Shown here: piece after piece, positions 46,791-55,506 of the stretch
Layout of the letters: every line of letters begins with the position of its first letter
Position numbering within the stretch: the stretch's first letter is position 1
Origin: Pelagomonas calceolata
Lineage: Eukaryota > Sar > Pelagophyceae > Pelagomonadales > Pelagomonadaceae
Length of the DNA stretch: 64,000 bases
Reading direction: 5' to 3'
Assembly (NCBI GenBank): GCA_918797485.1
Contig: CAKKNE010000005.1
Coordinates: forward strand, 4,712,001 to 4,776,000
The notes under the pieces: model-generated
Databases searched by the model: none
Told to the model about the DNA's origin: nothing
What the model saw: the letters and a program-made list of their open reading frames with translations, nothing else
Made by a program: the position numbers and the translations under genes

Positions 46791-47498
46791 CTATTGCTGC
46801 GCCGCGCCGTGCACGCACGCGACCGTGTACGCGGCCGTCACGAGGAGGCCCATGTAATTGACGACGTCGAGCAGCGGCGTCGAGTCCTTCAACCCAATAC
46901 CGTAGGACGCGTGGTACGACATCTTGACGAGCGGCACGACGCACGTGTTCGCGTTCCAGAGGATCGAGGGCATGTTGAAGTAGTTGTTCGCCTCGACGAT
47001 TGCTGTGACGACGTTCGAGGTGGAGGCGTGCTTGAAGTAGTGGCCCGTGTAGGCCATGTAGGCCAGCGCGACGCCACAATGTAAAGCGTTCACGGCCCTA
47101 TCGATGTCGGAGGCCGTCGTGCAGTGCACGAGCCAGAGCATCGTCACGTGGTCGCAGACGTGGTCCAACAAGTCGCCGAACTTCGTGCACATGTCGAAGC
47201 GCCGCGCGCAGGGCCCGTCGACGTAGTCGATGGCTAAGGACAGGGCGAGGCACGTCGCGGCCATACTGGACCCCGGGTCGCTCTCGTACATAGCATAAAC
47301 TAACGTCGCGACGCGAATATAGCCCAGCAGGTTTGGCGCGTAGAGCCAGAATGGCATGCGCTTCGGGTCGAGCAAGATGAATGGTCCCGCCTTGGCCTTC
47401 TTCTTGCGCGCCGGCGACTTGGCGCGTGCCGCGGGCTTGCGCGCCGGGCTGGCGGCGCGCTTCGGCGCCGGCGACAGGGAGCGGCGGGTTGCTACCAT
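46791..47498 (-). CDS. PIS1: Phosphatidylinositol synthase (CDP-alcohol phosphatidyltransferase)
   Basis: 235 aa from the ATG (MVATRRSLSPAPKR). The enzyme joins CDP-diacylglycerol and myo-inositol in the ER membrane. The full CDP-alcohol phosphotransferase motif is present: Asp94-Gly95, Ala98-Arg99, Gly108, Asp112, Asp116 (DGPCARRFDMCTKFGDLLDH). Upstream is FWLYAPNLLGYIRV, typical of the PI synthase first helix (VPNLIGYxR). The basic N-terminus (about 38 aa, AAxSPARK repeats) is an extension. The frame extends upstream only from non-ATG codons or unlikely starts. Confidence 0.88.
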   Translation of the reverse strand: MVATRRSLSPAPKRAASPARKPAARAKSPARKKKAKAGPFILLDPKRMPFWLYAPNLLGYIRVATLVYAMYESDPGSSMAATCLALSLAIDYVDGPCARRFDMCTKFGDLLDHVCDHVTMLWLVHCTTASDIDRAVNALHCGVALAYMAYTGHYFKHASTSNVVTAIVEANNYFNMPSILWNANTCVVPLVKMSYHASYGIGLKDSTPLLDVVNYMGLLVTAAYTVACVHGAAQQ

Positions 47499-47692
47499 GG
47501 TGCTGGTGCCAAGCTGTTGAGGCTGTGCAGCCGCAGTGTGTGCGGTGTAGTGAAAGGGGTCGCGACGCGCTGTTCGGTTGCGAAGGGGGCGCAGTCTTGT
47601 GGTGTGACTATTTTGCAACAATCGCAACGTAGGAGGTGTGCTCGTGGGCACTGATTAGCCGCCTTTTTTGCCGTGCGCTTTTGCTTTGCTTG

Positions 47693-47716
47693 GCTAGTGT
47701 CTTACAGGACGCTAGC
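47693..47716 (-). promoter_or_regulatory. Bidirectional promoter motif, copy 13
   Basis: GCTAGTGTCTTACAGGAC then GCTAGC, in the 343-bp divergent region between PI synthase (47498) and the small protein at 47842. Confidence 0.65.
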
Positions 47717-47841
47717 CCAGCTTTTTTGCGGCTCAGTCAAAACACGGCCTGTAGAGACAGTGCAAGCGCAGGAACGGCCGGTTAGTTCGCTTTCCAGCTC
47801 GCTTCCCCAGGCAGCGGTCAAAACCGGCGCTGTTGACACCC

Positions 47842-48186
47842 ATGGCTCGGTTTGCTCTCCTTGCCCTTGCAGTCCTGTCCTCAGCGCTCGGTTTTACAGC
47901 CCCGAGGCCCCACACCGCTGCGTGCAAGCAGCGCTTGGCCACGCCGCCGCGCGGCACCGTCGTCGCGTCGCTCGGCGCGTCCGACGTGCTCGTCGCGCTC
48001 GGCGAGGAGTCGGGCCTGCCGGACCCGACGGGTGCGGTCGTCGCGTTCGCGTTCCTATTCGCGGCGTTCGCGTACACGCAATTCGACATGGTCGGCGTGA
48101 CGGACCAGGAGGAGCTCGAGGGCGCCGAGGGCGCGAGGCGAGCGCGCGACGCGCTCGCGCGGAAGCGGGGCTACTTCCGAAAGTAG
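47842..48186 (+). CDS. Small, probably plastid-targeted membrane protein
   Basis: 114 aa from the ATG (MARFALLALAVLSSALG). The signal peptide is followed by a GFTAP motif, close to the ASAFAP-type site that marks heterokont plastid import. The mature part has one hydrophobic helix (AVVAFAFLFAAFAYTQF), then an acidic/basic tail (DQEELEGAEGARRARDAL). It looks like a small thylakoid or envelope protein; I cannot name a family. Confidence 0.6.
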   Translation: MARFALLALAVLSSALGFTAPRPHTAACKQRLATPPRGTVVASLGASDVLVALGEESGLPDPTGAVVAFAFLFAAFAYTQFDMVGVTDQEELEGAEGARRARDALARKRGYFRK

Positions 48187-48266
48187 GGGAGGCTCCCAAA
48201 TAAAATGATAGGTTCGATATGTGGATTTTCGTGCTCGACTGCGTCCTAAGCTTCGGTGGCGTAAAG

Positions 48267-48288
48267 GCTAGAGCTCGCGACACACTAG
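48267..48288 (+). promoter_or_regulatory. Degenerate promoter motif upstream of the S74 gene
   Basis: GCTAGAGCTCGCGACACACTAG: arms kept, core GTAAGACAC altered to CGCGACACAC. 112 bp before the ATG at 48400; one-directional. Confidence 0.4.
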
Positions 48289-48399
48289 GTTTTTGCCTCA
48301 GCGGCCGGCTCTCGGGGCAGCCAAGCAGCGCCTGCTCCCGGCCGAAACGAGGCCGCACGAACTCGAACGGACCATTGGGGCAGCCCTGCGGCAAGAACC

Positions 48400-48948
48400 A
48401 TGGCGTTCCGCGCGCTGCTCGCCGCGGCCGCGCTCCAGGTCGTCTCCGGCAAGACTGTGATCAACCACTACGACGGCACGAACGACCTGATCAAAATAAC
48501 GAAAGATGACGACAGCGAGACCTATTTCAAGATCGACGCGACGGGGGCCAATTACGAATTGGGTCTCACCGGCTCCACCATCAATATAAAAGGTGCGGCC
48601 TACACGACGTCCGACCGGCGGCTCAAGGACGATGTCACCGATCTGGATGATGCGACCGCCGCGATTGAAAAACTCCGCGGCGTGCGCTACAGCTGGGTCA
48701 AGGAGGCGCCGGGCGCGGACGGATCCAAGAGAAGGTTCCTGGGCTTCCTCGCGCAGGAGGTCGAGGACGTGCTGCCGGAGCTCGTGAGCACGGACGCCGC
48801 GGGGACGAAGTCCGTCAACTATGTGGGAGTCGTGCCGGTTTTAGTCGAGGCGCTCAAGGAGGAGCGAGCGTCGCGGACGGCGCTTGAGGCGCGCCTCGAC
48901 GCCGTCGAGGCGCGACTCAAGGCGTTGGACACAATTATAGAGTCATGA
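48400..48948 (+). CDS. Secreted protein with Peptidase S74 (intramolecular chaperone) domain
   Basis: 182 aa. A signal peptide (MAFRALLAAAALQVVSG) is followed by a short beta-rich part (YFKIDATGANYELG) and an S74/endosialidase-type domain: TSDRRLKDDVTDL, IEKLRGVRYSW, FLGFLAQEVEDVLPELV and VNYVGVVPVLVEALKE, ending in a coiled coil. In phage tail spikes and the eukaryotic factor MYRF this domain trimerises and self-cleaves at a Ser-Lys dyad; the SDRRLKDD motif keeps the Ser and Lys. The small N-terminal part makes this an unusually short bearer. Confidence 0.8.
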   Translation: MAFRALLAAAALQVVSGKTVINHYDGTNDLIKITKDDDSETYFKIDATGANYELGLTGSTINIKGAAYTTSDRRLKDDVTDLDDATAAIEKLRGVRYSWVKEAPGADGSKRRFLGFLAQEVEDVLPELVSTDAAGTKSVNYVGVVPVLVEALKEERASRTALEARLDAVEARLKALDTIIES

Positions 48949-48966
48949 ATAAGAACTGTATATGAC

Positions 48967-51900
48967 TTAGCCCGCCTGCGGCACGTCCGCGACCGCGCGA
49001 CGCATGTCCGCCGCGCCGGCGCCCCCTTCCCTCAAGATCTGCGCCAGGCCCTGCATCTGCGTCTCGAGCTCGTTCATCGCCGCGGCCCCGGCGCCTTCGA
49101 GATTCGCGGCGCGGCCTACAGCTTGTACAATCGGCGCGCCACCGGGAGGAGCAGGAGGCCTAGGCGGCGCGTCGGCCTTCCTACACGTGGCCTTGTGCGT
49201 GTCCCAGTGCCGCGCCTGGCAGTCCCTAGAGCAATAGTTCGCGACCTTGCACCGCGCGCACTTGCGGTTCGACGTGAGCACCGCGGCGCAGCGCGCGCAC
49301 ACCCCGACCACTTGCGCGCCCGTCTTCAACGCGACCGCTTCAAAAGCGAAGGCGACGTCCACATAAGCGTCGAAGATTGGTGCGGCCAATGCCCTACGTG
49401 CATCCGCATCCAACGTCTCGACGATCTCCAGCGACGTCTTCCTTACTATTCTGCGATGAGCTTCGGACCACGTCCGTGTCCCATCATAACCCTCCTGCGT
49501 CTTCACGAGCTCGGCGTGGCGCTTCTTTAACTCTTCGTCCTTGGCGGGCCCGCCGCCGGGCAGATCCTTCACGATCCTCGACGCGATGCCCGCGCATCGC
49601 TTTCGGAGCGCGGAATTTATCCGCGTCTTGATGGGAGCGGGCATGTCCTTCAAGGCGTTTTTGTGGACCTCGTCCGCACCTAGCAACGTCTCCGCGTCCA
49701 CGGGAATGCCCGACCCCTGCACGCCGTTCGTCGCCGGCGCCGCCCACGTCTCGAGGTTGTCGACGACGGGCGCCGGCGCCGCCGCCAACGCTCGAGCTGC
49801 CGCTCTAAACACTTTGACGGCGCCCGCTTCTACATTGGTGAGTGCCGCCCTGACAACAACGCCCGGCTCGAAGACTCTAGCTGTCGCATGTTCCCCACCG
49901 ACGTACGAGGCGGTCGGCAACAACCCCAGGTTCGCAAAGTCCGCGTAGGACATCTGCTGGGCGTGGTGTATATTGGACGGTCGCGTCTTCACGTAATGTG
50001 TTGGTTTCTCATCTGGGCCCCACTCGTGGCCCACACTCTGTATAATACACTTGTAGAACTGCTGCGGGTCGCCTTCACTCAAATGGGCGCTGTCCGAGAA
50101 GCCCTCTATTGGTACTGGATAGAAAGATCTAGAGGGTGCCTTCCATCTCAAAGCACTGACATGTACTACATCATCAAACGCGAAGGAGGCACTTGCCACA
50201 TATTCGGAGGGCAGCGTGCCGCCGCTCCTTTGAGCGACGGCTCGGACCCGAGGCGGCGCCCACTCGTGCTCGCCATCTTCCCTCATTCTTTCCGCTTGGG
50301 CGGCGGCCTCGTCGCGCGCCCTTACAAAAGATAAGAGTCGAGCGGCGTCCCAACCCGGCTTCCACGGCAAGGAACACCTATATAAAGGTTGGCCCGGCGT
50401 CGAATCCTGCTCGCCGCCCGTCTCGAGGGCCTCGTCCTCGGCCGTGAAGTCGCCTTCCGTGCGACACGGCCCTTGCGACGAGTAGAAGGTGCGGGGCTCG
50501 TCCGGGAGCATAGGCGGCGTCTTCTGGCGGTTGTAGCACCAGCCTCGTCGTAGGACGTCCCTTAGTGAAGTAGTAGCGTCGACGCCCTTCTTCTTTTTCG
50601 TTTGCGTGACCTCGGCGTCGGCCGCGTTCCGCAGCGCGTACAACCTCGAGGCGACGAGTAACCTCACCAATCCACTAGGCTTCTCGCCGCCGTCGCCGAA
50701 GACCGGGTCCCTTGTTCTGCGCAAAGCCGCCGCCGCCGCGAGGCGTCGCCCCGCGGGCGTTTCCGGCGTGCGAGGTGTGGCGGCCAAGCAGCGGGGATGG
50801 TGCTCCCTCAAAGCCAGGCACAAATCGTAGACCCGCGGATCCACGGCACTCGGTTTGTAGAGGCGCGGCGGCACGAAGACCGAAAAGCCCCTCAACGCGT
50901 ATTTGATCAGCCGCGACTCGTACGTCAGCGACCGCCTCGCTGGATCGACGCGGTTCGTCCGCTCAATCAAAGCTCGCAGCCCTCGAGCCGACGCCAAGAC
51001 TCGCTCACCGTCGTAAACAAAACAGCAGGCGTCCACGTCGAAGGAAGCTAAAACAGCGGCCGGCGACGCGTACAAGCGCAGCACGACTTGCGCGTGCCTC
51101 CGCGGAAAGCCCGCGGAGACTGTGAGTGCCGAAGCGCTCCGCACGCAGGCGACGCGGCAGCACGCGTTCCTCAGAACCGTCTCGTGCACCGCCCTGAGGG
51201 CGTCGAACGCCCTTTGCTCGTCGCAGCCGACTAAAAACAAATCCACGTCCGACGACGTGCAGAAGGGCGACGCCTCCTGGTCTCTGATTAAAGTCCTCGC
51301 ATCGGACTCGACGTGGTGCCGGCCCGGCACGACGGAGACGGGTCGAGGCTCGAGCCACCCCACTAGGTCCTCGTCCGCCTTCTCCGGTCGCGGCGAGACG
51401 CAGGCCAGGATCGACCCGCCCGCCGCCACTAACCCTAATTTCTTGAAGTCCAGGCCTCGTAGTAACCCGCCACTAAACACGTCGAAGGCTCTTCGAAAAG
51501 CGTCGATGTCGTCGCATGTCGCCCTAGAACCAACCTCGGGCTTGTGGGGCTGGTGGAACAGCAATTGTTCCGGGGCTACCCCTCTAGGTGGCTGCGCCGT
51601 CCAGGGCGCGCCGGCCGCGTCCCCCGCGAAGACGTCCACGAGGCCGTTCTCGCGCTTTTCGTCGCGCTGGATCGCCCTTTCTAGGACGGCGCCATCACCT
51701 AAAACGTCGTGCGCCGCCGGGCTGATGCCGCCAAACGCCGCGTGCAATCTCAGTAACACGCGCGCCGGCAGCAACGGCAAGACTCTCTCTAAAGCCGCGG
51801 CCGGCCAGGAGCAGACCACGGCGCCCCACTCCTCGACGTCATCGCTCTGCTCGCTCAGGGCCTCGGCGAGGCTCTTGGCGCAGCGCACGGTCAGGGGCTC

Positions 51901-51999
51901 GTCCTTTCGTGGCGTGAGGTGCGTGCCTTCACTCTTCTTGGCGGCGCGCTTCGTCCGCTTGCCGCCGAAGCCCAGGCGCAGGCCGCCGCGGTTCGACAT
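48967..51999 (-). CDS. Large MYND-finger protein with nucleotidyltransferase-like region
   Basis: 1010 aa. The N-terminus is basic (MSNRGGLRLGFGGKRTKRAAKK). A region at about 230-390 (PFCTSSDVDLFLVGCDEQRAF, AGFPRRHAQVVLRLYASPAAVLASFDVD, CFVYDGERVLASARGLRAL, SRLIKYALRGFSVFVP) resembles a family found in fungal and algal ankyrin-type proteins, with a polymerase-beta-like S-x-D-x-D strand. The middle is WWE/TRPC-like or unknown. Near the C-terminus is a MYND zinc finger (CARCAAVLTSNRKCARCKVANYCSRDC ends split by H and C ligands). Function unknown. Confidence 0.68.
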   Translation of the reverse strand: MSNRGGLRLGFGGKRTKRAAKKSEGTHLTPRKDEPLTVRCAKSLAEALSEQSDDVEEWGAVVCSWPAAALERVLPLLPARVLLRLHAAFGGISPAAHDVLGDGAVLERAIQRDEKRENGLVDVFAGDAAGAPWTAQPPRGVAPEQLLFHQPHKPEVGSRATCDDIDAFRRAFDVFSGGLLRGLDFKKLGLVAAGGSILACVSPRPEKADEDLVGWLEPRPVSVVPGRHHVESDARTLIRDQEASPFCTSSDVDLFLVGCDEQRAFDALRAVHETVLRNACCRVACVRSASALTVSAGFPRRHAQVVLRLYASPAAVLASFDVDACCFVYDGERVLASARGLRALIERTNRVDPARRSLTYESRLIKYALRGFSVFVPPRLYKPSAVDPRVYDLCLALREHHPRCLAATPRTPETPAGRRLAAAAALRRTRDPVFGDGGEKPSGLVRLLVASRLYALRNAADAEVTQTKKKKGVDATTSLRDVLRRGWCYNRQKTPPMLPDEPRTFYSSQGPCRTEGDFTAEDEALETGGEQDSTPGQPLYRCSLPWKPGWDAARLLSFVRARDEAAAQAERMREDGEHEWAPPRVRAVAQRSGGTLPSEYVASASFAFDDVVHVSALRWKAPSRSFYPVPIEGFSDSAHLSEGDPQQFYKCIIQSVGHEWGPDEKPTHYVKTRPSNIHHAQQMSYADFANLGLLPTASYVGGEHATARVFEPGVVVRAALTNVEAGAVKVFRAAARALAAAPAPVVDNLETWAAPATNGVQGSGIPVDAETLLGADEVHKNALKDMPAPIKTRINSALRKRCAGIASRIVKDLPGGGPAKDEELKKRHAELVKTQEGYDGTRTWSEAHRRIVRKTSLEIVETLDADARRALAAPIFDAYVDVAFAFEAVALKTGAQVVGVCARCAAVLTSNRKCARCKVANYCSRDCQARHWDTHKATCRKADAPPRPPAPPGGAPIVQAVGRAANLEGAGAAAMNELETQMQGLAQILREGGAGAADMRRAVADVPQAG

Positions 52000-52250
52000 T
52001 CGTATGATGGCTTCTGGTGGCTTGCGGCGTTTTGTTTGGCTGGAGTCCTGTCCCGCGGTGGGTCGCGCAGCACGCTCGCGAGTTTGAAACCCAGGAGGCT
52101 CAGCAGCGCTGGCCGGTCTCTCTGCGGTTTCTCGCCGCGTGTTCAGGGGCGCCGCACTGCTGGAGCAAGAACTGATGGAACGCGTTGCTGCGCGGGCCAG
52201 CGGTCACCTCTACGCGTCGCTACGGCCGAGAGCCTCGAGGCCTTGCTAAA

Positions 52251-52271
52251 CTAGTGTGTTAGTAACGCTGG
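52251..52271 (-). promoter_or_regulatory. Degenerate bidirectional promoter motif
   Basis: CTAGTGTGTTAGTAACGCTGG: the core CTAGTGTCTTAC with changes. It lies in the 492-bp divergent region between the 1010-aa MYND gene (51999) and the ORF at 52492. Confidence 0.4.
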
Positions 52272-52491
52272 CACATTATCGTGGGCCGCGCTTTTGCCGG
52301 GCCCAAAGGGACATAGCTGAACTAGAGTCGGGGCCGTGTTTCGACAGACCTCGGTTCGGTTTATAATAACCCAATCCTGATCCCTTCTGGAGCTCTCTAT
52401 TAATTACAAATTTACAAGAGCCTGTCTAGGCCAGTGACTGAAACAGGCCTCGAGAGCGTCGGTGACCGGTTAACTACTCCCTCGAGAGACC

Positions 52492-52791
52492 ATGGCTGAG
52501 GGCAAAATCGAAATCCCGCCGCCCATTGGACTCTTAGATACTGACAGCTACAGCGCGAAAGCCAACCGCGTAACCAGCGCGACGAGCGTCACGACGACGT
52601 TCGAATACACGATCACGCACGCGGACGGTTCTCAAGTTATCCAGATCGTGCAGGACACGAACGGCGACCGCGAGGTCGTCGAGACGAAGGAGCTGCCGGC
52701 GACCACCGCCTCGCGGGCCGCGGCGAAGATCGACATCCTGGTCGCGGATGGCGATGCACCAGTCGCCCGCGCGCCACGCCTCTCTTTGTAG
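52492..52791 (+). CDS. Small hypothetical protein, overlaps antisense ORF
   Basis: 99 aa. The N-terminal 75 residues read like a small beta-rich protein (IEIPPPIGLLDTDSY, TTFEYTITHADGSQVIQIV); the tail is less protein-like (VADGDAPVARAPRLSL). It overlaps the minus-strand 478-aa frame by 258 bp. Either one frame is wrong near its end (an undetected intron) or the two genes overlap tail to tail. The start ATG follows a divergent promoter region. Confidence 0.5.
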   Translation: MAEGKIEIPPPIGLLDTDSYSAKANRVTSATSVTTTFEYTITHADGSQVIQIVQDTNGDREVVETKELPATTASRAAAKIDILVADGDAPVARAPRLSL

Positions 52792-53970
52792 TTCGGGCCG
52801 CCACGGCATGGCCTTGGGTGGAGAGGGAGCCGGCGCCGGCGTCTCATTGATATCGAAGGATGGCGAGGGCGGCACGCTCGCCTCGTCGTCGTCGGCGCCT
52901 TCGCCGGGCGCCGGCGCCCCCACATACTCCTCGTCCGAGGCGAACGCGAGCTCGTCGACGTGCAGCGCGAGGCAGTCGCCCGCCGGGTCCGCCTCGAGTG
53001 CCACATCACAAATACCGTCGATGATCGTCTCGATCATGCCGTAGCCGCCGCCGTGCTCCTGCGGTATGACGACGCGCCGACCTACGGCGACCGGCTCCTC
53101 GGCCGGCGCGGTTGGCGCCTCGGCCGCGGGTGCGGGCGCCGCCGCCGTCCGCACGCGGAAGAAGCCGCCCTTGAGGTCGTACTTGAGGTCCGGCTTCGTG
53201 CCGCCGCGCGCGAGGTACTCGCGCGTCGTGGTCGCCGCCTCGACGCTCGCGGGCCGCCCGCGCCCGCGCCGCGGCTTTTCCGTGCGCTCGATCGGCGCGC
53301 CGCGCGCGACGAGCGCGTCGACGTCCTCCTCGGCCGATTGCGGCCGCGGCCGATCGCGACGTCCATGCGGCTTCGACGCCGGCTTCTTCGGCGCCGCGGC
53401 GCCGTCTTCCCTGTCGGCGCGGTCGGCGGCCTGCTCGACCGTGGCGACGAGCGCGTCGTCCGACAGCTCGGCGAGCGCGTCGTCGACGGCGTCGTCGACG
53501 GCCAGCGCCGGCACGGCGGACGCCGGCACGCCCCGGCGGCCGCGCGGCTTCGACGCCGGCTTCTTCGGCTCGATGGCCAGCCAGTCCGGCTTCTTCGGCG
53601 CCGCGACCGTCGGCGGCTTCGTCGCGCCCGCGGCGGCGGCCGTCGACGGCTCGACCGGCGGCGGCGGCGGCGGCGCAGCCGCGCGGCGCGCCAGGGCGTG
53701 GGGCGTCGGCGGGTCGACGGGAGCGAAGACCGGGCCGTCGATCACCGCGAAGACCGTACTGGTCGACGGCGGCGGCAGGGGCCGCGGGATGATGGGCGCC
53801 TCGCCCGCCGTGGGCCGCGCCCAGAGGTCGTTGCGCCGCGCGTGCTGGCGCCTCGCCTCCGCGCGGCGCCCGAGGTCGGCGCTCTGCGGGTGCCACCAGG
53901 CAAAACGTTGTGGAGCCTCGCGCTCGCTCGGCGTCGTGTCCTCGGCGGCGGAGCCTACTACTGCGGTCAT
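52534..53970 (-). CDS. Hypothetical protein with AT-hook-like repeats
   Basis: 478 aa. Pro/Ala/Lys-rich, with repeated PKKPASKPRGRRG-like and PKKPASKPHGRRD segments similar to AT-hooks, and RGRGRPASV. A more ordered segment follows (VGRRVVIPQEHGGGYGMIETI, CLALHVDELAFASDEEYVG). The last 85 or so residues (after DWCIAIRD) are the antisense of the 52492 ORF and are Arg/Asp-rich, so the true C-terminus may be earlier, via an intron. A DNA-binding or chromatin role is only a guess from AT-hooks. Confidence 0.5.
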   Translation of the reverse strand: MTAVVGSAAEDTTPSEREAPQRFAWWHPQSADLGRRAEARRQHARRNDLWARPTAGEAPIIPRPLPPPSTSTVFAVIDGPVFAPVDPPTPHALARRAAAPPPPPPVEPSTAAAAGATKPPTVAAPKKPDWLAIEPKKPASKPRGRRGVPASAVPALAVDDAVDDALAELSDDALVATVEQAADRADREDGAAAPKKPASKPHGRRDRPRPQSAEEDVDALVARGAPIERTEKPRRGRGRPASVEAATTTREYLARGGTKPDLKYDLKGGFFRVRTAAAPAPAAEAPTAPAEEPVAVGRRVVIPQEHGGGYGMIETIIDGICDVALEADPAGDCLALHVDELAFASDEEYVGAPAPGEGADDDEASVPPSPSFDINETPAPAPSPPKAMPWRPELQREAWRAGDWCIAIRDQDVDLRRGPRGGGRRQLLRLDDLAVAVRVLHDLDNLRTVRVRDRVFERRRDARRAGYAVGFRAVAVSI

Positions 53971-54140
53971 CGCGTTGTCTGGTTTTTGGATAGATGACCC
54001 AAAGCTTTGTTTATCGCTGTCGCGCGGGTCGCGAGCCGGCGCTCTTGCTGGCTTGATTTCTGAGGTCCCGGCGGCCCTCCTCTCACGCGTGTCGCGCGCG
54101 TAGATGGTCTCGCGCGCTTTCAGAGAGACTTGGGGCTTTT

Positions 54141-54164
54141 GCTAGTGCCTTACATCACGCTAGC
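54141..54164 (-). promoter_or_regulatory. Bidirectional promoter motif, copy 14
   Basis: GCTAGTGCCTTACATCACGCTAGC, in the 342-bp divergent region between 53970 (minus) and 54313 (plus). It has the same core substitution as copy 10. Confidence 0.62.
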
Positions 54165-54312
54165 TATGCTGGATTTAATATTTCCAAAGCGCTACCGGGC
54201 CTAAAACGGCTAAAAACACCTGATAGCTGCTAAAAAAGGCATCTCTGCAGTCGCTGCGCGCTGCTGCCTAGCCTTCGTGCCGTCCGTGACCACCGCTGGC
54301 ATCCCAAAAAGC

Positions 54313-55419
54313 ATGGCCCAACAAATCGAGTGCGCCGCCGCCCCGGTCCTCTGGTCCGACGGCTTCGAGACGACTACTTCGAGCAACGCCACGACGCTGG
54401 TCCGCGCAAAGAACGTAAGAAGACGCTTCCTCCGCATCTACGACGACGCGATACCAAACGAGCTCTGCGCGGCGCTGGCCGACGACGCGGTAAAACGAGG
54501 GCGGCCCTGGGGCTGCTACGTGCCGCTGGCGGATCTTGATAAAGAAGATGCCGAGGAAGAGGGCCCGGTCGACGACGCGACGCGACAACAATGGGCGCGC
54601 CGCGTCGTCCGATCAGTACTAGAGCGAAGTAAGGAAGACATCTCGCTGGACGCGGCGCACGGCGTCGCCGTCTGGTGCCTGGCGTCGCCGGAACGGGGCG
54701 CCGTCGACTACCACGTCGACTACTGCGAGCTGCACCGCCGCGAGACGAACGAGATCGTTATACCATTGTACGCGTCGACGGTGCACGTTGCGGACTTGGA
54801 AGACGGCTCTCATATCAATGATGAAAGGCGCATCGAGGGCGGCGCCTTCCTCGTGAACTCGCGGGGCTTGAATCACTACGCCGAGTGCGGCTACAAGGGC
54901 CGGCTTTGTGCGAATGCTTTCGAGGGCAAGAACTGGCACCGTGTTCCTTATCGGCGGGGCCGCTGTACAATCCACGACGGCGAGTGGCCCCACGCCGCCG
55001 AGGAGACGACGCGGCTGCCGGCCGGCAAGCGGCGCGTCATTCTGGGTTTGAATGTGTTTGGGGCCAACGTCGCCGAGGTGAATTTAAGGGCGCCCGAACA
55101 CTCCGACGCCTTCAACAAGACTGTGAAGCTGTATCAGGCCGCGGGCAATACGGGCGGGGGGCTGACCGTCGAGAAGCTGGCGAAAAATAAACCCCTCGCG
55201 CGGCTCTTCGTCGGCCTCGCGCGCGCGCGGCAAGATTCTGAAAGTACGGACGTGTTCGAAACAGGCGAGCGCGTCCGGGCGCGCTGGCGCACGGGCGTGC
55301 GGTTCCACCCGGCGACGGTGTCCAAGGTGCGCGAGGACGGGTGTTTGGATTTGGTGTATGACGACGGCTTCAAGTGGGACGGCGCGCCCGCGGGCGTGGC
55401 GCGGAAGATGGGTGGGTAA
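54313..55419 (+). CDS. 2-oxoglutarate/Fe(II) oxygenase-like protein with Tudor-like tail
   Basis: 368 aa from the ATG (MAQQIECAAAPVLWS). The core has a possible facial triad: His134 and Asp136 in VDYHVDYCEL, and distal His221 or His227 in TIHDGEWPHAAEE, followed by the basic KRRVILGLN where 2-oxoglutarate would bind. The fold between (IVIPLYASTVHVADLED, GGAFLVNSRGLNHYAECGY) is consistent with a double-stranded beta-helix. The last 60 aa (GERVRARWRTGVRFHPATV, LDLVYDDGFKWDG) resemble a Tudor/Agenet module. Substrate unknown; a histone or protein target is a guess from the Tudor-like tail. Confidence 0.62.
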   Translation: MAQQIECAAAPVLWSDGFETTTSSNATTLVRAKNVRRRFLRIYDDAIPNELCAALADDAVKRGRPWGCYVPLADLDKEDAEEEGPVDDATRQQWARRVVRSVLERSKEDISLDAAHGVAVWCLASPERGAVDYHVDYCELHRRETNEIVIPLYASTVHVADLEDGSHINDERRIEGGAFLVNSRGLNHYAECGYKGRLCANAFEGKNWHRVPYRRGRCTIHDGEWPHAAEETTRLPAGKRRVILGLNVFGANVAEVNLRAPEHSDAFNKTVKLYQAAGNTGGGLTVEKLAKNKPLARLFVGLARARQDSESTDVFETGERVRARWRTGVRFHPATVSKVREDGCLDLVYDDGFKWDGAPAGVARKMGG

Positions 55420-55506
55420 TGAATTTTTGAGATATACCTACGTGTACGCTGTCGCCGCGACGGCGGCGACGCGATGATACGACCAATAGAGTTACGCACT
55501 AATGAC

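Noticed and set aside
53006-53896. Long Arg/Ala-rich ORFs on both strands over the AT-hook gene (plus frames of 345 aa, minus frame of 296 aa)
   Set aside because: Low-complexity shadows created by high GC; no recognisable domain.
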